NCBI GenBank assembly: GCA_031280645.1
Contig: JAITGL010000041.1
Coordinates: forward strand, 1-63,959
DNA: 63,959 nucleotides
Direction: 5' to 3'
Origin: Tannerellaceae bacterium
GTDB taxonomy: Bacteria; Bacteroidota; Bacteroidia; Bacteroidales; Tannerellaceae
Positions 16,515 to 25,930 of this stretch are shown here, in pieces. The position numbers and the translations under genes were made by a program. The notes under the pieces are model-generated. The model had not been told where the DNA came from, searched no databases, and saw only the letters and a list, made by a program, of their open reading frames with translations. Within the stretch, counting starts at the first letter, position 1; every line of letters begins with the position of its first letter.

Positions 16515-17636
16515 ATGCCTGTAAACGCAGCTCCTTTTCAATCGAAGCCCCACTTTGAAGTACTCGACGGACTTCGCGGCGTGGCGGCCGTTATGGTACT
16601 TTTGTTTCACATCTTTGAGACTTACAGTATAGTTAATCGTATTCCGCTGCCGGTGGGTCATGGTTATCTGGCTGTTGATTTCTTTTTCGCGCTGTCGGGC
16701 TTTGTTATCGGCTATGCTTACGACGATCGCTGGCCGCGAGGCATGACCGTATGGAACTTCCTGAAACGCCGCGTGGTACGCTTGCATCCCATGGTGGCTG
16801 CCGGCATGATTCTTGGGGGGTGCCTGTTTTACTTGGGGGCTTCTCCCGAATTTCCGCTGATAGCAGGTACGCCTTTGTGGAAGCTGCTTTTGTACGTTGG
16901 GCTTGGTATCTTGATGATCCCAACGCCTCCCTCGGTTGATATCAGGGGATGGCAGGAAACGTATACGGTCGACGCTCCTTGCTGGTCGCTTTTCTTTGAG
17001 TATGCGGGCAATATATTGTATGCTCTGTTTGTTCGCCGGCTGGCAATAAAGGCTTTGGCGATTGTTGTTGCTCTCTCTGCGATTGCCAGCCTTGGGGTAA
17101 CGCTGTATAACGGGAGCGTGATGGGCGGCTGGGTTTTAACGCCCGAACATCTTGGCATTGGCTTTGCGAGGCTGCTGTATCCTTTTTTTGCGGGGCTCCT
17201 GCTCTACCGTTCGGGGCGTCGGCCTGATAAAATCCGCGGCGGCTTTTGGCTTTGTTCGCTTTTGCTGGTGGTTGTGTTGATGGCGCCAAGTCCGTCGGGC
17301 TTTGCGCAAACCTGGCAGAACGGCTTGTACGAATCTGTCGTGATCCTGCTTATATTTCCTGCGATAGTATATATGGGGGCTGGTTGCGCTCCTCAAAAGC
17401 CGTGGCTGTCGCGTGTTTGTAAATTAATGGGCGATATGTCTTATCCGGTTTATCTGGTAAACTATCCTGTTATGTACGTATTTACCGGCTGGATATCGCG
17501 CACCGGTTATACGTTGAGGGAAACTTGGTGGATGGCGATTGTGGTTTTTGTTTTGACGATTCTGACGTCGTATGTGTTGATGCGTTGGGTTGAGAGGCCT
17601 GTCAGGATGTGGTTGGGGCGTAAATTAAGGGTTTGA
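16515..17636 (+). CDS. Acyltransferase family 3 membrane protein
   Basis: Integral membrane O-acyltransferase of 373 residues with about 10 hydrophobic segments. The N-terminal LDGLRGVAAVMVLLFHIFE carries the conserved R and H of the OatA/NodX-like acyltransferase_3 family, and FFFALSGFVIGYAYDDRW is the second family motif. Relatives acetylate cell-surface sugars or peptidoglycan; the target here is unknown. It lies 54 bases after the YgiQ gene on the same strand. Confidence 0.88.
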   Translation: MPVNAAPFQSKPHFEVLDGLRGVAAVMVLLFHIFETYSIVNRIPLPVGHGYLAVDFFFALSGFVIGYAYDDRWPRGMTVWNFLKRRVVRLHPMVAAGMILGGCLFYLGASPEFPLIAGTPLWKLLLYVGLGILMIPTPPSVDIRGWQETYTVDAPCWSLFFEYAGNILYALFVRRLAIKALAIVVALSAIASLGVTLYNGSVMGGWVLTPEHLGIGFARLLYPFFAGLLLYRSGRRPDKIRGGFWLCSLLLVVVLMAPSPSGFAQTWQNGLYESVVILLIFPAIVYMGAGCAPQKPWLSRVCKLMGDMSYPVYLVNYPVMYVFTGWISRTGYTLRETWWMAIVVFVLTILTSYVLMRWVERPVRMWLGRKLRV

Positions 17637-17736
17637 CGGCGGGGGAATTGTTTTTGGAGTTGCAGGCGCCGGACGGGTAGTATGCGGGGGATTTCGGCGG
17701 GGCGGTTATTACCTGATGTTAATCCGAAGCATTTCT

Positions 17737-17744
17737 TAAATTTG
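17737..17744 (+). promoter_or_regulatory. -7 element of the DUF362 gene
   Basis: TAAATTTG, 35 bases before the ATG. Confidence 0.5.
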
Positions 17745-17779
17745 CATCGAATGTATTATACTAAATTATTATAAACCAA

Positions 17780-19087
17780 ATGAATCAAATTTCAAAGTAT
17801 TTAGCGTTGGCGGCAATATTGCTCGCCGTTGTATGCGTGAATGGTTTGCAAGCCGGGGCTCAGGCGCCTGCTTCTACAAAAGTATCGTTTGCCGTTGGGC
17901 CTAATTCTCCTAAGGGCGAGGCCCGCGGTATTCATCCCGGGCGCGTGGCTTGGGCTCATGCTCCGAACACTGCTCGCTGGGACGAATCGTCGGGCTACTG
18001 GTTTGACGATGCCTGGAATAATCAGGAAAATTGCGATAAGCTTGTTGGCCAGGCTCTCCTCAATTTAACCGGCGAGGCTACCGAGGCGGCCGCGTGGAAA
18101 GCTCTGTTCATCCATTTTAACTCCCGGCACGGCAAGGGTTCGTCTACGCCGTATCGCGCGGGCGAAAAGATTGCCATCAAGATCAACATGAACAATACTT
18201 ACTCGCATGCCGAGTCGGAGGAGATAAACGCCAGTCCGCATATGGTTCTTGCTCTCTTGCGAAGCCTTGTGCGCCATTCCGGGGCTCCTCAGCATTGCAT
18301 CTCGCTTGTTGAGCCGAGCCGTTATCTTACCGACTATCTCTACCGTAAATGCTCGGCGGAGTTTCCGGATATCGTTTACATCGACAATTCGGGAGGCGAC
18401 GGCCGCACGCGGAGCCTTTATACGGATTCGGCTATCAACTATTCAAAGCATAACGGGCATCTGTCGGCCAGCCTTGCCACCGTTATGCTTGAGTCGGATT
18501 ACAATATCAACATGGCGTTGCTAAAAGGTCACGTTGGGCAGGGAGTTACGCTTTGCGGGAAGAATTGGTACGGCGCTACGGGTATCCATGCCAATTGGCG
18601 GATGAATCATCACGATGGTATGAACCAGAATCGCGACGGGTCGCCGTCGTACATTACATTTGTTGATTACATGGGTCATCCTAACCTCGGCGAGAAAACT
18701 CTGGTATACTTCATCGACGGCCTGTACGGTTCAAAAACCGTTGATCTTAAGCCTTCGGGCAAATGGAGGATGGCTCCGTTTAATAACGACTGGCCTAATT
18801 CGCTTCTTGCGTCGCAAGACGGCGTTGCGATCGACGCGGTTGCAATCGACCTCCTCTGCACCGAATTTCCCGATATGGCCGACGTTAACTATTGCGATAT
18901 GTATCTTTTTGAAGCCTCTCAAGCGGGCAATCCGCCGTCGGGAACGGTTTATGATCCTGTCGGTAGCGGCAAGCGGCTGGGTAGCTTGGGAGTTTTTGAG
19001 CATTGGAATAATGCGGTGGAAAGGAAATATAGCCGTAATATGGGGAAGAATGAGGGGATAGAGCTGATTTATAAATTTATCAGATAG
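17780..19087 (+). CDS. Secreted DUF362 domain protein
   Basis: Protein of 435 residues with a signal peptide (hydrophobic residues 8-24, ending around QAGAQA). The mature part matches DUF362: KIAIKINMNN, SPHMVLALLRSLVRHSGA, LLKGHVGQGVTLCGKNWYG and GVAIDAVAIDLLCTEFPD. DUF362 proteins are often near ferredoxin-type enzymes, but this one has no iron-sulfur motif and is exported. Function unknown. Single gene with its own promoter and a hairpin after it. Confidence 0.82.
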   Translation: MNQISKYLALAAILLAVVCVNGLQAGAQAPASTKVSFAVGPNSPKGEARGIHPGRVAWAHAPNTARWDESSGYWFDDAWNNQENCDKLVGQALLNLTGEATEAAAWKALFIHFNSRHGKGSSTPYRAGEKIAIKINMNNTYSHAESEEINASPHMVLALLRSLVRHSGAPQHCISLVEPSRYLTDYLYRKCSAEFPDIVYIDNSGGDGRTRSLYTDSAINYSKHNGHLSASLATVMLESDYNINMALLKGHVGQGVTLCGKNWYGATGIHANWRMNHHDGMNQNRDGSPSYITFVDYMGHPNLGEKTLVYFIDGLYGSKTVDLKPSGKWRMAPFNNDWPNSLLASQDGVAIDAVAIDLLCTEFPDMADVNYCDMYLFEASQAGNPPSGTVYDPVGSGKRLGSLGVFEHWNNAVERKYSRNMGKNEGIELIYKFIR

Positions 19088-19102
19088 AACCTGGGGGAAA
19101 TA

Positions 19103-19134
19103 AAAACGTCCGGACTTTCTCAAGCCCGAACGTT
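19103..19134. terminator. Hairpin after the DUF362 gene, terminator-like
   Basis: AACGTCCGG (19105-19113) pairs with CCCGAACGTT (19124-19133) with one mismatch. The best T-run follows on the minus strand (CCGGACGTTTTTA), so it is weak for the plus-strand gene. Confidence 0.45.
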
Positions 19135-19478
19135 TAATAACTACAACTTAATTTGTAAAGTTCTATTTTCGTTGCAAAGGTATTATTAGTTTCTGTAATG
19201 GCAATAGGCTGTTGATAACTTTTATAGAGCGTGCCGGCAGTCTTGGCTATTCTCTATTAATCTGAAAGTTGGAGGCAATTTTGTTTTCTTTCTACCGATA
19301 TCGGATATTGTTGATAACCGCAAAAAGCAGCGTTGCTGCAACGGTGGCCGCTGTAAAGACGGCTGCTTTGCATACGGTTGCAACAAGGCTCAGTAAAGTA
19401 AGATGGCGTCTGAGCGAGCCTTATATAAGCGTAAAGACATTCCGAAATCGGCCTTCCGGGCTATTCCTGTTTTTTCCG
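19135..19478. other. Intergenic region before gpmI
   Basis: No gene is seen. A TACCTTTG on the minus strand near 19175-19182 resembles a -7 element but leads to nothing recognisable. Short GTTGC/GCAAC inverted pieces lie at 19320-19385. Confidence 0.4.
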
Positions 19479-19486
19479 TACTTTTG
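19479..19486 (+). promoter_or_regulatory. -7 element of gpmI
   Basis: TACTTTTG, 36 bases before the ATG. An AGAAAGGAT just upstream of the ATG could act as a ribosome site. Confidence 0.5.
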
Positions 19487-19522
19487 TAGCCATTAATATA
19501 TTATAGAAAGGATACAAAAAAG

Positions 19523-21046
19523 ATGAGCAAAAAAGCGCTTTTAATTATTTGCGACGGATGGGGCATCGGCTCCGGCGGCAAAGAGGATGTGATCTCGCAA
19601 ACTTCTACCCCCTATTGGGATTATTTGTTAAACAATTTTCCTCATGCTAAGCTTAAAGCTTCTGGCGAGGATGTGGGATTGCCCGACGGACAAATGGGCA
19701 ATTCTGAGGTTGGACATTTAAACATTGGAGCCGGCCGTATTGTTTACCAGGATTTGGTTAAGATAAACCGGGCCTGCCGTGATAATTCCATACTCCGTAA
19801 TCCGGAAATCATTAAGGCTTACGAATATGCCCAAAAGAATAACAAGCAGATTCACTTCCTCGGCTTAGTGTCCGACGGAGGCGTACATAGCTCGATGGAG
19901 CATCTTTTTAAACTTACGGATATCTCAAAAGCATACGGCATTACCCGCTCCTTTGTGCATTGCTTCATGGACGGCCGCGATACCGACCCTAAAAGCGGCC
20001 GCGGATTCATCGTCCAGTTGGAGGAACGCCTGCGCGGCAACGGCGGACGAATTGCGTCTATCGTTGGCAGGTATTATGCAATGGATCGCGACAAGCGTTG
20101 GGAGCGCGTTCGCGAGGCTTACGATTTGCTTGTACACGGTAAGGGAAAGGCTTCCGGGAATATGATTGAGGCCATGGAAGAGTCGTATGCCGAGGGTGTT
20201 ACCGACGAATTTATCAAGCCTATTGTGCATACCGATAACGGCCGTCCGATTGCCGTTATCGAGGAGGGCGACGTTGTTATCTTCTTTAACTTCCGCAACG
20301 ATCGGGCTAAGGAGCTAACCGTTGTGCTCACGCAAAAAGATATGCCGGAGGCCGGCATGGCAACCATCCCCAACCTGCATTACTGCACGATGACGCCTTA
20401 CGATGCAACCTTTAATGGTCTCCACGTTCTGTTCGGCAAAGAAAACGTTGAGAATACGTTGGGCGAATATCTCTCCTCGCTCGGCAAAAAGCAGCTTCAT
20501 ATTGCCGAAACGGAGAAGTACGCTCACGTAACCTTCTTTTTCAATGGCGGACGCGAAGCTCCATTTGATGGTGAAGACCGTATCCTTGTGCCATCCCCCA
20601 AAGTGGCCACCTACGACCTGAAGCCGGAAATGAGCGCCTTTGAGGTAAAAGACAAACTGGTGGAGGCAATCGAGCTACGGAAATACGACTTTATCGTATG
20701 CAACTATGCTAACGGCGACATGGTAGGACACACCGGCGTATACTCCGCAATCGAACAGGCCGTAAAGGCAATCGACTCTTGCCTGCGCGACACAATTGAA
20801 GCCGCATTGGCCAATGGATACGAAATCATCGTAATCGCCGACCATGGCAACGCTGATTATGCCATGAATGCCGATGGAACTCCCAATACGGCTCATTCGC
20901 TCAATCCTGTTCCCATCGTTTACGTCACATCCCGCAAAGGAGCTACCGTGAGCAACGGAATCCTGGCTGATGTTGCGCCCTCGATATTGAGCATCATGAA
21001 CATTCCTCAGCCGGAGGAAATGAGTGGTAAGTCGTGCTGCAAATAA
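19523..21046 (+). CDS. gpmI: 2,3-bisphosphoglycerate-independent phosphoglycerate mutase
   Basis: Glycolytic enzyme that interconverts 3- and 2-phosphoglycerate using two Mn2+. Its 507 residues are typical. The metal/catalytic motif LLIICDGWG is near the N-terminus, the phosphorylated serine (about residue 61) is in [15 protein letters not shown], and the C-terminal metal site reads [14 protein letters not shown] with [10 protein letters not shown]. It overlaps the DUF3109 gene by 13 bases. Confidence 0.96.
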   Translation: MSKKALLIICDGWGIGSGGKEDVISQTSTPYWDYLLNNFPHAKLKASGEDVGLPDGQMGNSEVGHLNIGAGRIVYQDLVKINRACRDNSILRNPEIIKAYEYAQKNNKQIHFLGLVSDGGVHSSMEHLFKLTDISKAYGITRSFVHCFMDGRDTDPKSGRGFIVQLEERLRGNGGRIASIVGRYYAMDRDKRWERVREAYDLLVHGKGKASGNMIEAMEESYAEGVTDEFIKPIVHTDNGRPIAVIEEGDVVIFFNFRNDRAKELTVVLTQKDMPEAGMATIPNLHYCTMTPYDATFNGLHVLFGKENVENTLGEYLSSLGKKQLHIAETEKYAHVTFFFNGGREAPFDGEDRILVPSPKVATYDLKPEMSAFEVKDKLVEAIELRKYDFIVCNYANGDMVGHTGVYSAIEQAVKAIDSCLRDTIEAALANGYEIIVIADHGNADYAMNADGTPNTAHSLNPVPIVYVTSRKGATVSNGILADVAPSILSIMNIPQPEEMSGKSCCK

Positions 21047-21615
21047 AAAATACGCTGGTTAGTCGCGACGTGATCGAGCGGGGTTTTGCCTGCGATTTGC
21101 CTGTCTGCAAGGGTATATGCTGTGTGGAAGGCGATGCGGGAGCCCCGCTCGAATCGTGTGAGGTTGAATCCCTAAACCGTGCATTGCCGGAGGTTTGGAG
21201 CGAGCTTAGCGCTTCGGCCAAAGATGTTATCCGCACTGATGGCGTTGCCTGCCGCGATGTTTCGGGCGAGCTGGTTACTTCTATCGTTAACGGCAAAGAT
21301 TGCGTTTTTACTTATTATGATGCCGATGGTACCTGCCTCTGCGCTCTTGAGAAAGCTTTCCTTGAACGACGAACCGACTTTCGTAAACCAATCTCCTGCA
21401 GTTTGTATCCAATTCGCGTGAAAAATTATGGGATGTATCAATCTGTAAATTACGATCGCTGGCATATTTGCAAATGCGGCGAAACGCTTGGCGAGCGGAT
21501 CGGAACGCCTCTTTACCGCTTCCTGAAGGCGGCTATGATTGATAAATTCGGGCAGGAATGGTATGACGAATTGGAGCTGGTGGCTGAGCAATGGACGCAG
21601 CGTAGAGAGAGGTAA
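21034..21615 (+). CDS. DUF3109 family cysteine-rich protein
   Basis: Protein of 193 residues starting at a GTG inside the end of gpmI, so that the expected N-terminus MLQI is kept. It has the cysteine pattern of DUF3109 ([46 protein letters not shown]), related to YkgJ-type metal-binding proteins. Probably binds zinc or an iron-sulfur cluster; role unknown. The 13-base overlap suggests co-translation with gpmI. Confidence 0.85.
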   Translation: MLQIKNTLVSRDVIERGFACDLPVCKGICCVEGDAGAPLESCEVESLNRALPEVWSELSASAKDVIRTDGVACRDVSGELVTSIVNGKDCVFTYYDADGTCLCALEKAFLERRTDFRKPISCSLYPIRVKNYGMYQSVNYDRWHICKCGETLGERIGTPLYRFLKAAMIDKFGQEWYDELELVAEQWTQRRER

Positions 21616-21985
21616 TGAGAGCTATTGATAAAATGATTTCGGGAAAAATTCTTAAAAAACACAAAAAGCGTAGGAGACTGAGTTTATTTATATATCTTCG
21701 CACTCGGAATAAAATCTATATGTAAGACTTAATTATATGAACATCTGAGAAACCTTAACTAACTTTTTTCTTTTTGTTTAAAACGGTTAAATGTAGAAAC
21801 GGCCCAGCGTGAGCTCCGCCGTTTTTTTATTGCTGTTATCAACTTACAAGTTAGGCTCCTATAAAATAACGGAAAGTAATTTCGGAATTTCACTCGCCCC
21901 TGATTTTCCCGCAACGACAATAATATATATCACTATCTCAGATTCATCCAGCTACTACCCTGCTTGAGAATCGTTGTTAGCCTCA
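21616..21985. other. Intergenic region with promoter-like site and terminator
   Basis: No protein gene is seen. TATCTTCG at 21693-21700 resembles the -7 element with one change, and a terminator lies at 21798-21828, so a small RNA of about 120 nt could be made between them. The right part, to 21985, is featureless. Confidence 0.35.
21798..21828 (+). terminator. Rho-independent terminator
   Basis: AACGGC (21798-21803) pairs with GCCGTT (21818-21823) and is followed by TTTTTTA. It is 180 bases after the DUF3109 stop. Confidence 0.65.
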
Positions 21986-23083
21986 TCATTCGATAATTTC
22001 CTCGCTCTTAAAAATCTTGTGATCCATGGAAAACATTTCGATGCTTGCATCAAAATAGCGGTAGTATTGTAATCCCGTACCTGTTGAAAACCGTCTGTTT
22101 TGGAACTTGTTGTTGCTATCCCATGTTGTGTCGATAATAATCCAGTCGCCGTCAATAAAGGCTTCATTCCAGGCGTGATTGCCTTCGGGATTGTTCACGT
22201 CGGCAGAAGTCCATCCGGAATCTTGGTTACTGACGCCGAGAGCATAGCCTACAACTTTTTTTGCCGGTATGCCTACGGCTCTCAGGAGAGTGGCGGTTAC
22301 GTACGCATATCCCTCGCATACGCTTTTGCGGCTCCGGATAGTTTCCATTGTTGATACTCCCTTTATGTTGTCGCTCAGGAAACTGTCCCAGTCGTACCAG
22401 ATGTTGTTGCACACCCAGTCGTGGATAGCTTTGGCTTTACCGTAGTCATTGCTTGCTCCCTGTGTTATATTGTTGGCTAAGGCAACGATGTTGGGATCGT
22501 TAGCGGGGAATTCGCTGGTTGGTTGAAGATAAAATTCCAGTGCGCGACGGTCGGTGCGGTTGTTAAGGTATATCATTACGTTGTGGTCTAAAACGGGGGC
22601 TTGCAGAAATGAAATGCTATTTCGCTGTTTATATATCACCAAATCTTTATCAGATATGTAACTGCTGAAAGCAGTATTCTCATCGTGAGAGGTGTAAAGT
22701 GATAGATAATAATATCCGTCGGGCAGATGTCCTGTTGGATATATTACGGTTTGGCGGCCGGGAAACACTGTCTCGTTAAGATCTCTGTCCGTATCGCACC
22801 TTAGCGACAGCATTACATAGCTCCAACGATCATTATTCGGCAAATTGTCGACAATGATATTAGTTCCTTTTACCCTGAACCTAATGCTTTCGTCGGGATA
22901 AAAGGAAACCTGTATAATACTTGAAGTGCGGCTGACCCAAGGAGGCTGCGTCAATATGTAGCCCGTGGAGTGGAACAATATCTGTATCTCCTCAAGATGC
23001 TTGTTGATAATCGAAATATTGTTGGCAGACTTCATGTCTTTAGGATTGCGCAGCACCTTCCGGTACCATCGCTCCGCTTCCAA
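21986..23083 (-). CDS. Transglutaminase-like domain protein (C-terminal part of a frameshifted gene)
   Basis: Open frame of 365 residues. Around residues 210-320 it carries a transglutaminase-like core: AKAIHDWVCNNIWYDW, the catalytic cysteine in RKSVCEGYAYVTATLLRAVG, the histidine in GNHAWNEAFIDG and the aspartate in IIDTTWDSN. The first residues, EAERWYRKVLRN, are the end of a Sel1/TPR repeat. Reading back in this frame to about 23150 gives GDAFAQFYLGLYHFEGNG, a complete Sel1 repeat that continues the open frame at 23109-23510. The TTG start at 23083 is therefore only a fallback. Probably a secreted or periplasmic peptidase-like protein. Confidence 0.75.
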   Translation of the reverse strand: MEAERWYRKVLRNPKDMKSANNISIINKHLEEIQILFHSTGYILTQPPWVSRTSSIIQVSFYPDESIRFRVKGTNIIVDNLPNNDRWSYVMLSLRCDTDRDLNETVFPGRQTVIYPTGHLPDGYYYLSLYTSHDENTAFSSYISDKDLVIYKQRNSISFLQAPVLDHNVMIYLNNRTDRRALEFYLQPTSEFPANDPNIVALANNITQGASNDYGKAKAIHDWVCNNIWYDWDSFLSDNIKGVSTMETIRSRKSVCEGYAYVTATLLRAVGIPAKKVVGYALGVSNQDSGWTSADVNNPEGNHAWNEAFIDGDWIIIDTTWDSNNKFQNRRFSTGTGLQYYRYFDASIEMFSMDHKIFKSEEIIE

Positions 23084-23108
23084 ATAATCTTTGTCGACGC
23101 CATTGCCT

Positions 23109-23510
23109 TCAAAGTGATATAAGCCTAAGTAGAATTGCGCAAAAGCATCTCCGCGTTCGGAACCAAGGCAGAGCTTTACTATGGTTTTTCAATCCGTCGT
23201 AAGCATAAGCCAGTGTCAGTTGCGCATCTTCGTCGCCCTGCTCGGCAGGCTTTTGCAGCCAGGATATTGCTTGAGAATAATTGCCGGACCAATAATAGGA
23301 ACGTCCAACGAGCGCGACGGCTTGGGGGTATCCCATTTCCGCGGCTTTCTTGAAACAGGCAATAGCATTGCTATAATCTTTTTTGTTGTAATAATTAATC
23401 CCCTTATTGTATTGAGCAACGGCGCTGTTTTGCCCCCATGAACAAACGGAAAGAGCGAGGAGTAGAGCCGGCAATATAATACGTGCGAGCATAAGCTGGC
23501 GATTAATCAA
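23109..23510 (-). CDS. Sel1/TPR-repeat N-terminal part of the frameshifted transglutaminase gene
   Basis: Open frame of 133 residues with a signal peptide (ILPALLLALSVCSWGQ) and Sel1-like repeats (YNKGINYYNKKDYSNAIACFKKAAEMGYPQAVALVGRSYY). After ALPWFR the frame changes: the following residues (TRRCFCAILLRLISL) are out of frame and soon stop, while the other frame gives RGDAFAQFYLGLYHFEGNG and runs into the transglutaminase. The break lies near 23155-23165, in non-homopolymeric sequence. Either a real inactivating indel or a consensus error. The start overlaps the kdsA stop by 4 bases. Confidence 0.65.
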   Translation of the reverse strand: MINRQLMLARIILPALLLALSVCSWGQNSAVAQYNKGINYYNKKDYSNAIACFKKAAEMGYPQAVALVGRSYYWSGNYSQAISWLQKPAEQGDEDAQLTLAYAYDGLKNHSKALPWFRTRRCFCAILLRLISL

Positions 23511-24310
23511 TACAAAACAGCCTCCCTTATCCTTATCAACCTGGTCAGCAATCCCTCAAGCAAGTGTAGCGGCAGCATATTCGCGCCGTCTGATTTCGCT
23601 TCTGAGGGATTGGGATGCGTTTCGATGAAAAGACCGTCGGCGCCAACTGCAATGGCTGCCCGTGCGATGGTTTCGATTAAGCTGGGGATGCCTCCGGTTA
23701 TGCCGTCGGAGCTGTTGGGCTGCTGGAGGGAGTGGGTGGCGTCTATTACAACAGGATAGCCTAAGCGTTGCATGAGCGGGATGCCGCGGAAGTCGACAAC
23801 AAGGTCGGAGTAGCCGAAGGTTGTTCCGCGCTCGGTGAGTATCACTTTAGGGTTGCCGGCGTTGATTACCTTTTGTGCGGCGTATTTCATCGAGGCTGGA
23901 GCGAGGAATTGGCCTTTCTTTATGTTTACCGTCTTGCCTGTGCGGGCGGCTGCAGCAAGGAGGTCGGTTTGTCTGCACAGAAAGGCGGGGATTTGGAGTA
24001 CGTCTACATAAGCGGCGGCCATGGCGGCTTCGGATGTTTCGTGGATGTCGGTTACGGTTGGAACGCCAAAGGCTTCGCCCGCTTTGCGGAGGATGGATAA
24101 GGCTTGCTCGTCGCCGATTCCGGTAAAGGAGTCGATGCGCGAGCGATTGGCTTTCCTGTATGAACCTTTGAAGATAAATGGCACGTTAAGGCGGGAGCAG
24201 ATGCCGGATATCTTTTCGGCTATTTCCATCGCCATTCGTTCGCCTTCTATCGCGCACGGACCGGCCATTAGGAAAAAGTTGCGGCTTTTTGTAATGTATT
24301 CAATGTTCAT
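23507..24310 (-). CDS. kdsA: 3-deoxy-8-phosphooctulonate synthase
   Basis: Makes Kdo-8-phosphate from phosphoenolpyruvate and arabinose-5-phosphate for lipopolysaccharide. Of its 267 residues, MAGPCAIEG, FKGSYRKANRSR, VTDIHE, ILTERGTTFGYSDLVVDFR and DATHSLQQP are all KdsA hallmarks. The start is set at ATG 24310 (MNIEYITKSRNFFL), which overlaps the miaA stop by 11 bases; a longer frame to 24349 would lie inside miaA. Operon order miaA-kdsA-Sel1/transglutaminase. Confidence 0.95.
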   Translation of the reverse strand: MNIEYITKSRNFFLMAGPCAIEGERMAMEIAEKISGICSRLNVPFIFKGSYRKANRSRIDSFTGIGDEQALSILRKAGEAFGVPTVTDIHETSEAAMAAAYVDVLQIPAFLCRQTDLLAAAARTGKTVNIKKGQFLAPASMKYAAQKVINAGNPKVILTERGTTFGYSDLVVDFRGIPLMQRLGYPVVIDATHSLQQPNSSDGITGGIPSLIETIARAAIAVGADGLFIETHPNPSEAKSDGANMLPLHLLEGLLTRLIRIREAVLY

Positions 24311-25223
24311 AAGGGCTACTGTTTGCAATTGTTTGATGCGCAATTTCAACCTGGGCGTCTAAAGGCAGCGAGGCGTCTATCCATTTTATTGTGCAGCCGC
24401 GCCGTTCCATTCCGCGGAACCAGGTCATTTGTCGTTTGGCAAACTGATGGATAGCTGTTTCGAGACGAACGAACATTTCGCTGTGGTTGAGTTTGCCTGT
24501 AATATATAATGTAACGAATTTATACTCCAGCCCGTAGTACATAACATCCTCAACGGAAAGCCCCGAGTCGAGCAGCGATTGCACTTCGCTAACCATTCCC
24601 TGCTCAAGCCGGTCGCGAAGCCTTTCGGATATGCGCCGGCGACGAAGGTCGCGCTCTATGTCGAGGCCGATGATGACAGGGAAAAAGCCGGGCCGCGATT
24701 TGTAGTCAACGTGATGCTGCCGGCGGTATTCTTCAATCTCGATAGCGCGGATGGCGCGGTGGGGCGATTTTATGTCGGAAGTATTGTGCATCGACTTGGC
24801 CACTGCAAGCATCGTAGACAGCTCGGCTATGCTTTTGCCTTTCAGGCTCTCGCGGAGGGCGGGATTGGGCGGAACGTCGGGCAGCTCGTAGCTTCGTACA
24901 ACGGCTTCGATGTATAATCCTGATCCGCCGCAGAGGATGGGGGATCGCTCGCGCGATTTAATTTCGGCAAACACGCGGTAAAAATCATTCTGAAACCTGA
25001 ATACGCTGTACTTTTCGCCCGGCTCGCATATATCTATCAAATGATAAGGAACCGGAGATCCCTTGTATGTATACTCGTTGAGATCTTTTCCGGTTCCTAT
25101 ATCCATTTTGCGATACACCTGGCGCGAATCGCCGCTGATTATTTCAGCGCCCATACCTCCGGCAAGAGATACGGCCAGCTTTGTTTTGCCGGAGGCCGTG
25201 GGGCCAAGAATGGTAATCAGCAT
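24300..25223 (-). CDS. miaA: tRNA dimethylallyltransferase
   Basis: Adds a dimethylallyl group to A37 of tRNAs that read UNN codons. 307 residues with the P-loop GPTASGKT (residues 7-14), SGDSRQVYRKMDIGTGK, PYHLIDICEP, GGSGLYIEAV and the C-terminal FAKRQMTWFRG. All are typical of MiaA. It lies 16 bases after the cyclophilin gene and overlaps kdsA. Confidence 0.96.
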   Translation of the reverse strand: MLITILGPTASGKTKLAVSLAGGMGAEIISGDSRQVYRKMDIGTGKDLNEYTYKGSPVPYHLIDICEPGEKYSVFRFQNDFYRVFAEIKSRERSPILCGGSGLYIEAVVRSYELPDVPPNPALRESLKGKSIAELSTMLAVAKSMHNTSDIKSPHRAIRAIEIEEYRRQHHVDYKSRPGFFPVIIGLDIERDLRRRRISERLRDRLEQGMVSEVQSLLDSGLSVEDVMYYGLEYKFVTLYITGKLNHSEMFVRLETAIHQFAKRQMTWFRGMERRGCTIKWIDASLPLDAQVEIAHQTIANSSPYEH

Positions 25224-25239
25224 GGATGGGGTTCGGGCC

Positions 25240-25911
25240 TTATCTGCGAATTATTTTGGCCGATTTTATAATCACGTCTTTAAGCGGACGGTCGGCAGAG
25301 CCTGTGGGAGTTTCTTCAATCTTTTCAACCACTTTCATGCCCTTTATAACCTTGCCGAAAACGGTGTAGCGGCTGTCGAGGTGGGGCGCGCCTCCTTCCA
25401 GCATGTATGCCTGGATTTGTTCGGGAGTGAAAGTAACGCCCTGGGCAACTTGCATTTTCTTTAGTTCAGACTCGGTATAATATTTGCCTGTCACGATATA
25501 AAATTGAGATGCCGAGGAGGCTCTTTCGGGGTTCACATCGTCGCCCATGCGGGCCGCGCACAACATTCCGCGACGGTGGAAGTACTTGGGGTAAACAAAT
25601 TCGGCGGGAACGGTATAGCCCAAGTCGCCGTCGCCAAGCTGCTTGTCGGGCGGGGCGTCTTTCGAGTTTATATCGCCGGCCTGGATCATAAATTGCTTTA
25701 TCACCCGGTGGAATAAAAGGCCGTCGTATCGTTTCTCGGCCACGAGCTTCAGGAAATTGTCGCGATGCTGCGGGGTTTCGTTGAAAAGTTGCAGCCTTAT
25801 TTTGCCCTTGTTTGTGTCTATCTCAACAATTGGCTCGCGTTCCTGGGCGCAAGCCGTAAGGCCTGAAAGGGCAAAAAAGAGCGCGGCGGCGAGAGTAGTA
25901 AGAGTTCTCAT
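25240..25911 (-). CDS. Cyclophilin-type peptidyl-prolyl isomerase, lipoprotein
   Basis: Envelope foldase of 223 residues. The lipoprotein signal ends LTAC (Cys21). The cyclophilin core shows DNFLKLVAEKRYDGLLFHRVIKQFMIQAGD, MARMGDDVNPERASSASQFYIV in equivalent form, and YTVFGKVIKGMKVVEKIEETPT. An insertion around residues 130-165 (YYTESELKKMQ) is common in Bacteroidota members. It precedes miaA by 16 bases and follows the nucleotidyltransferase gene by 19, so it is probably in the same operon. Confidence 0.92.
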   Translation of the reverse strand: MRTLTTLAAALFFALSGLTACAQEREPIVEIDTNKGKIRLQLFNETPQHRDNFLKLVAEKRYDGLLFHRVIKQFMIQAGDINSKDAPPDKQLGDGDLGYTVPAEFVYPKYFHRRGMLCAARMGDDVNPERASSASQFYIVTGKYYTESELKKMQVAQGVTFTPEQIQAYMLEGGAPHLDSRYTVFGKVIKGMKVVEKIEETPTGSADRPLKDVIIKSAKIIRR

Positions 25912-25930
25912 TTTAATAGTATTATGATGT

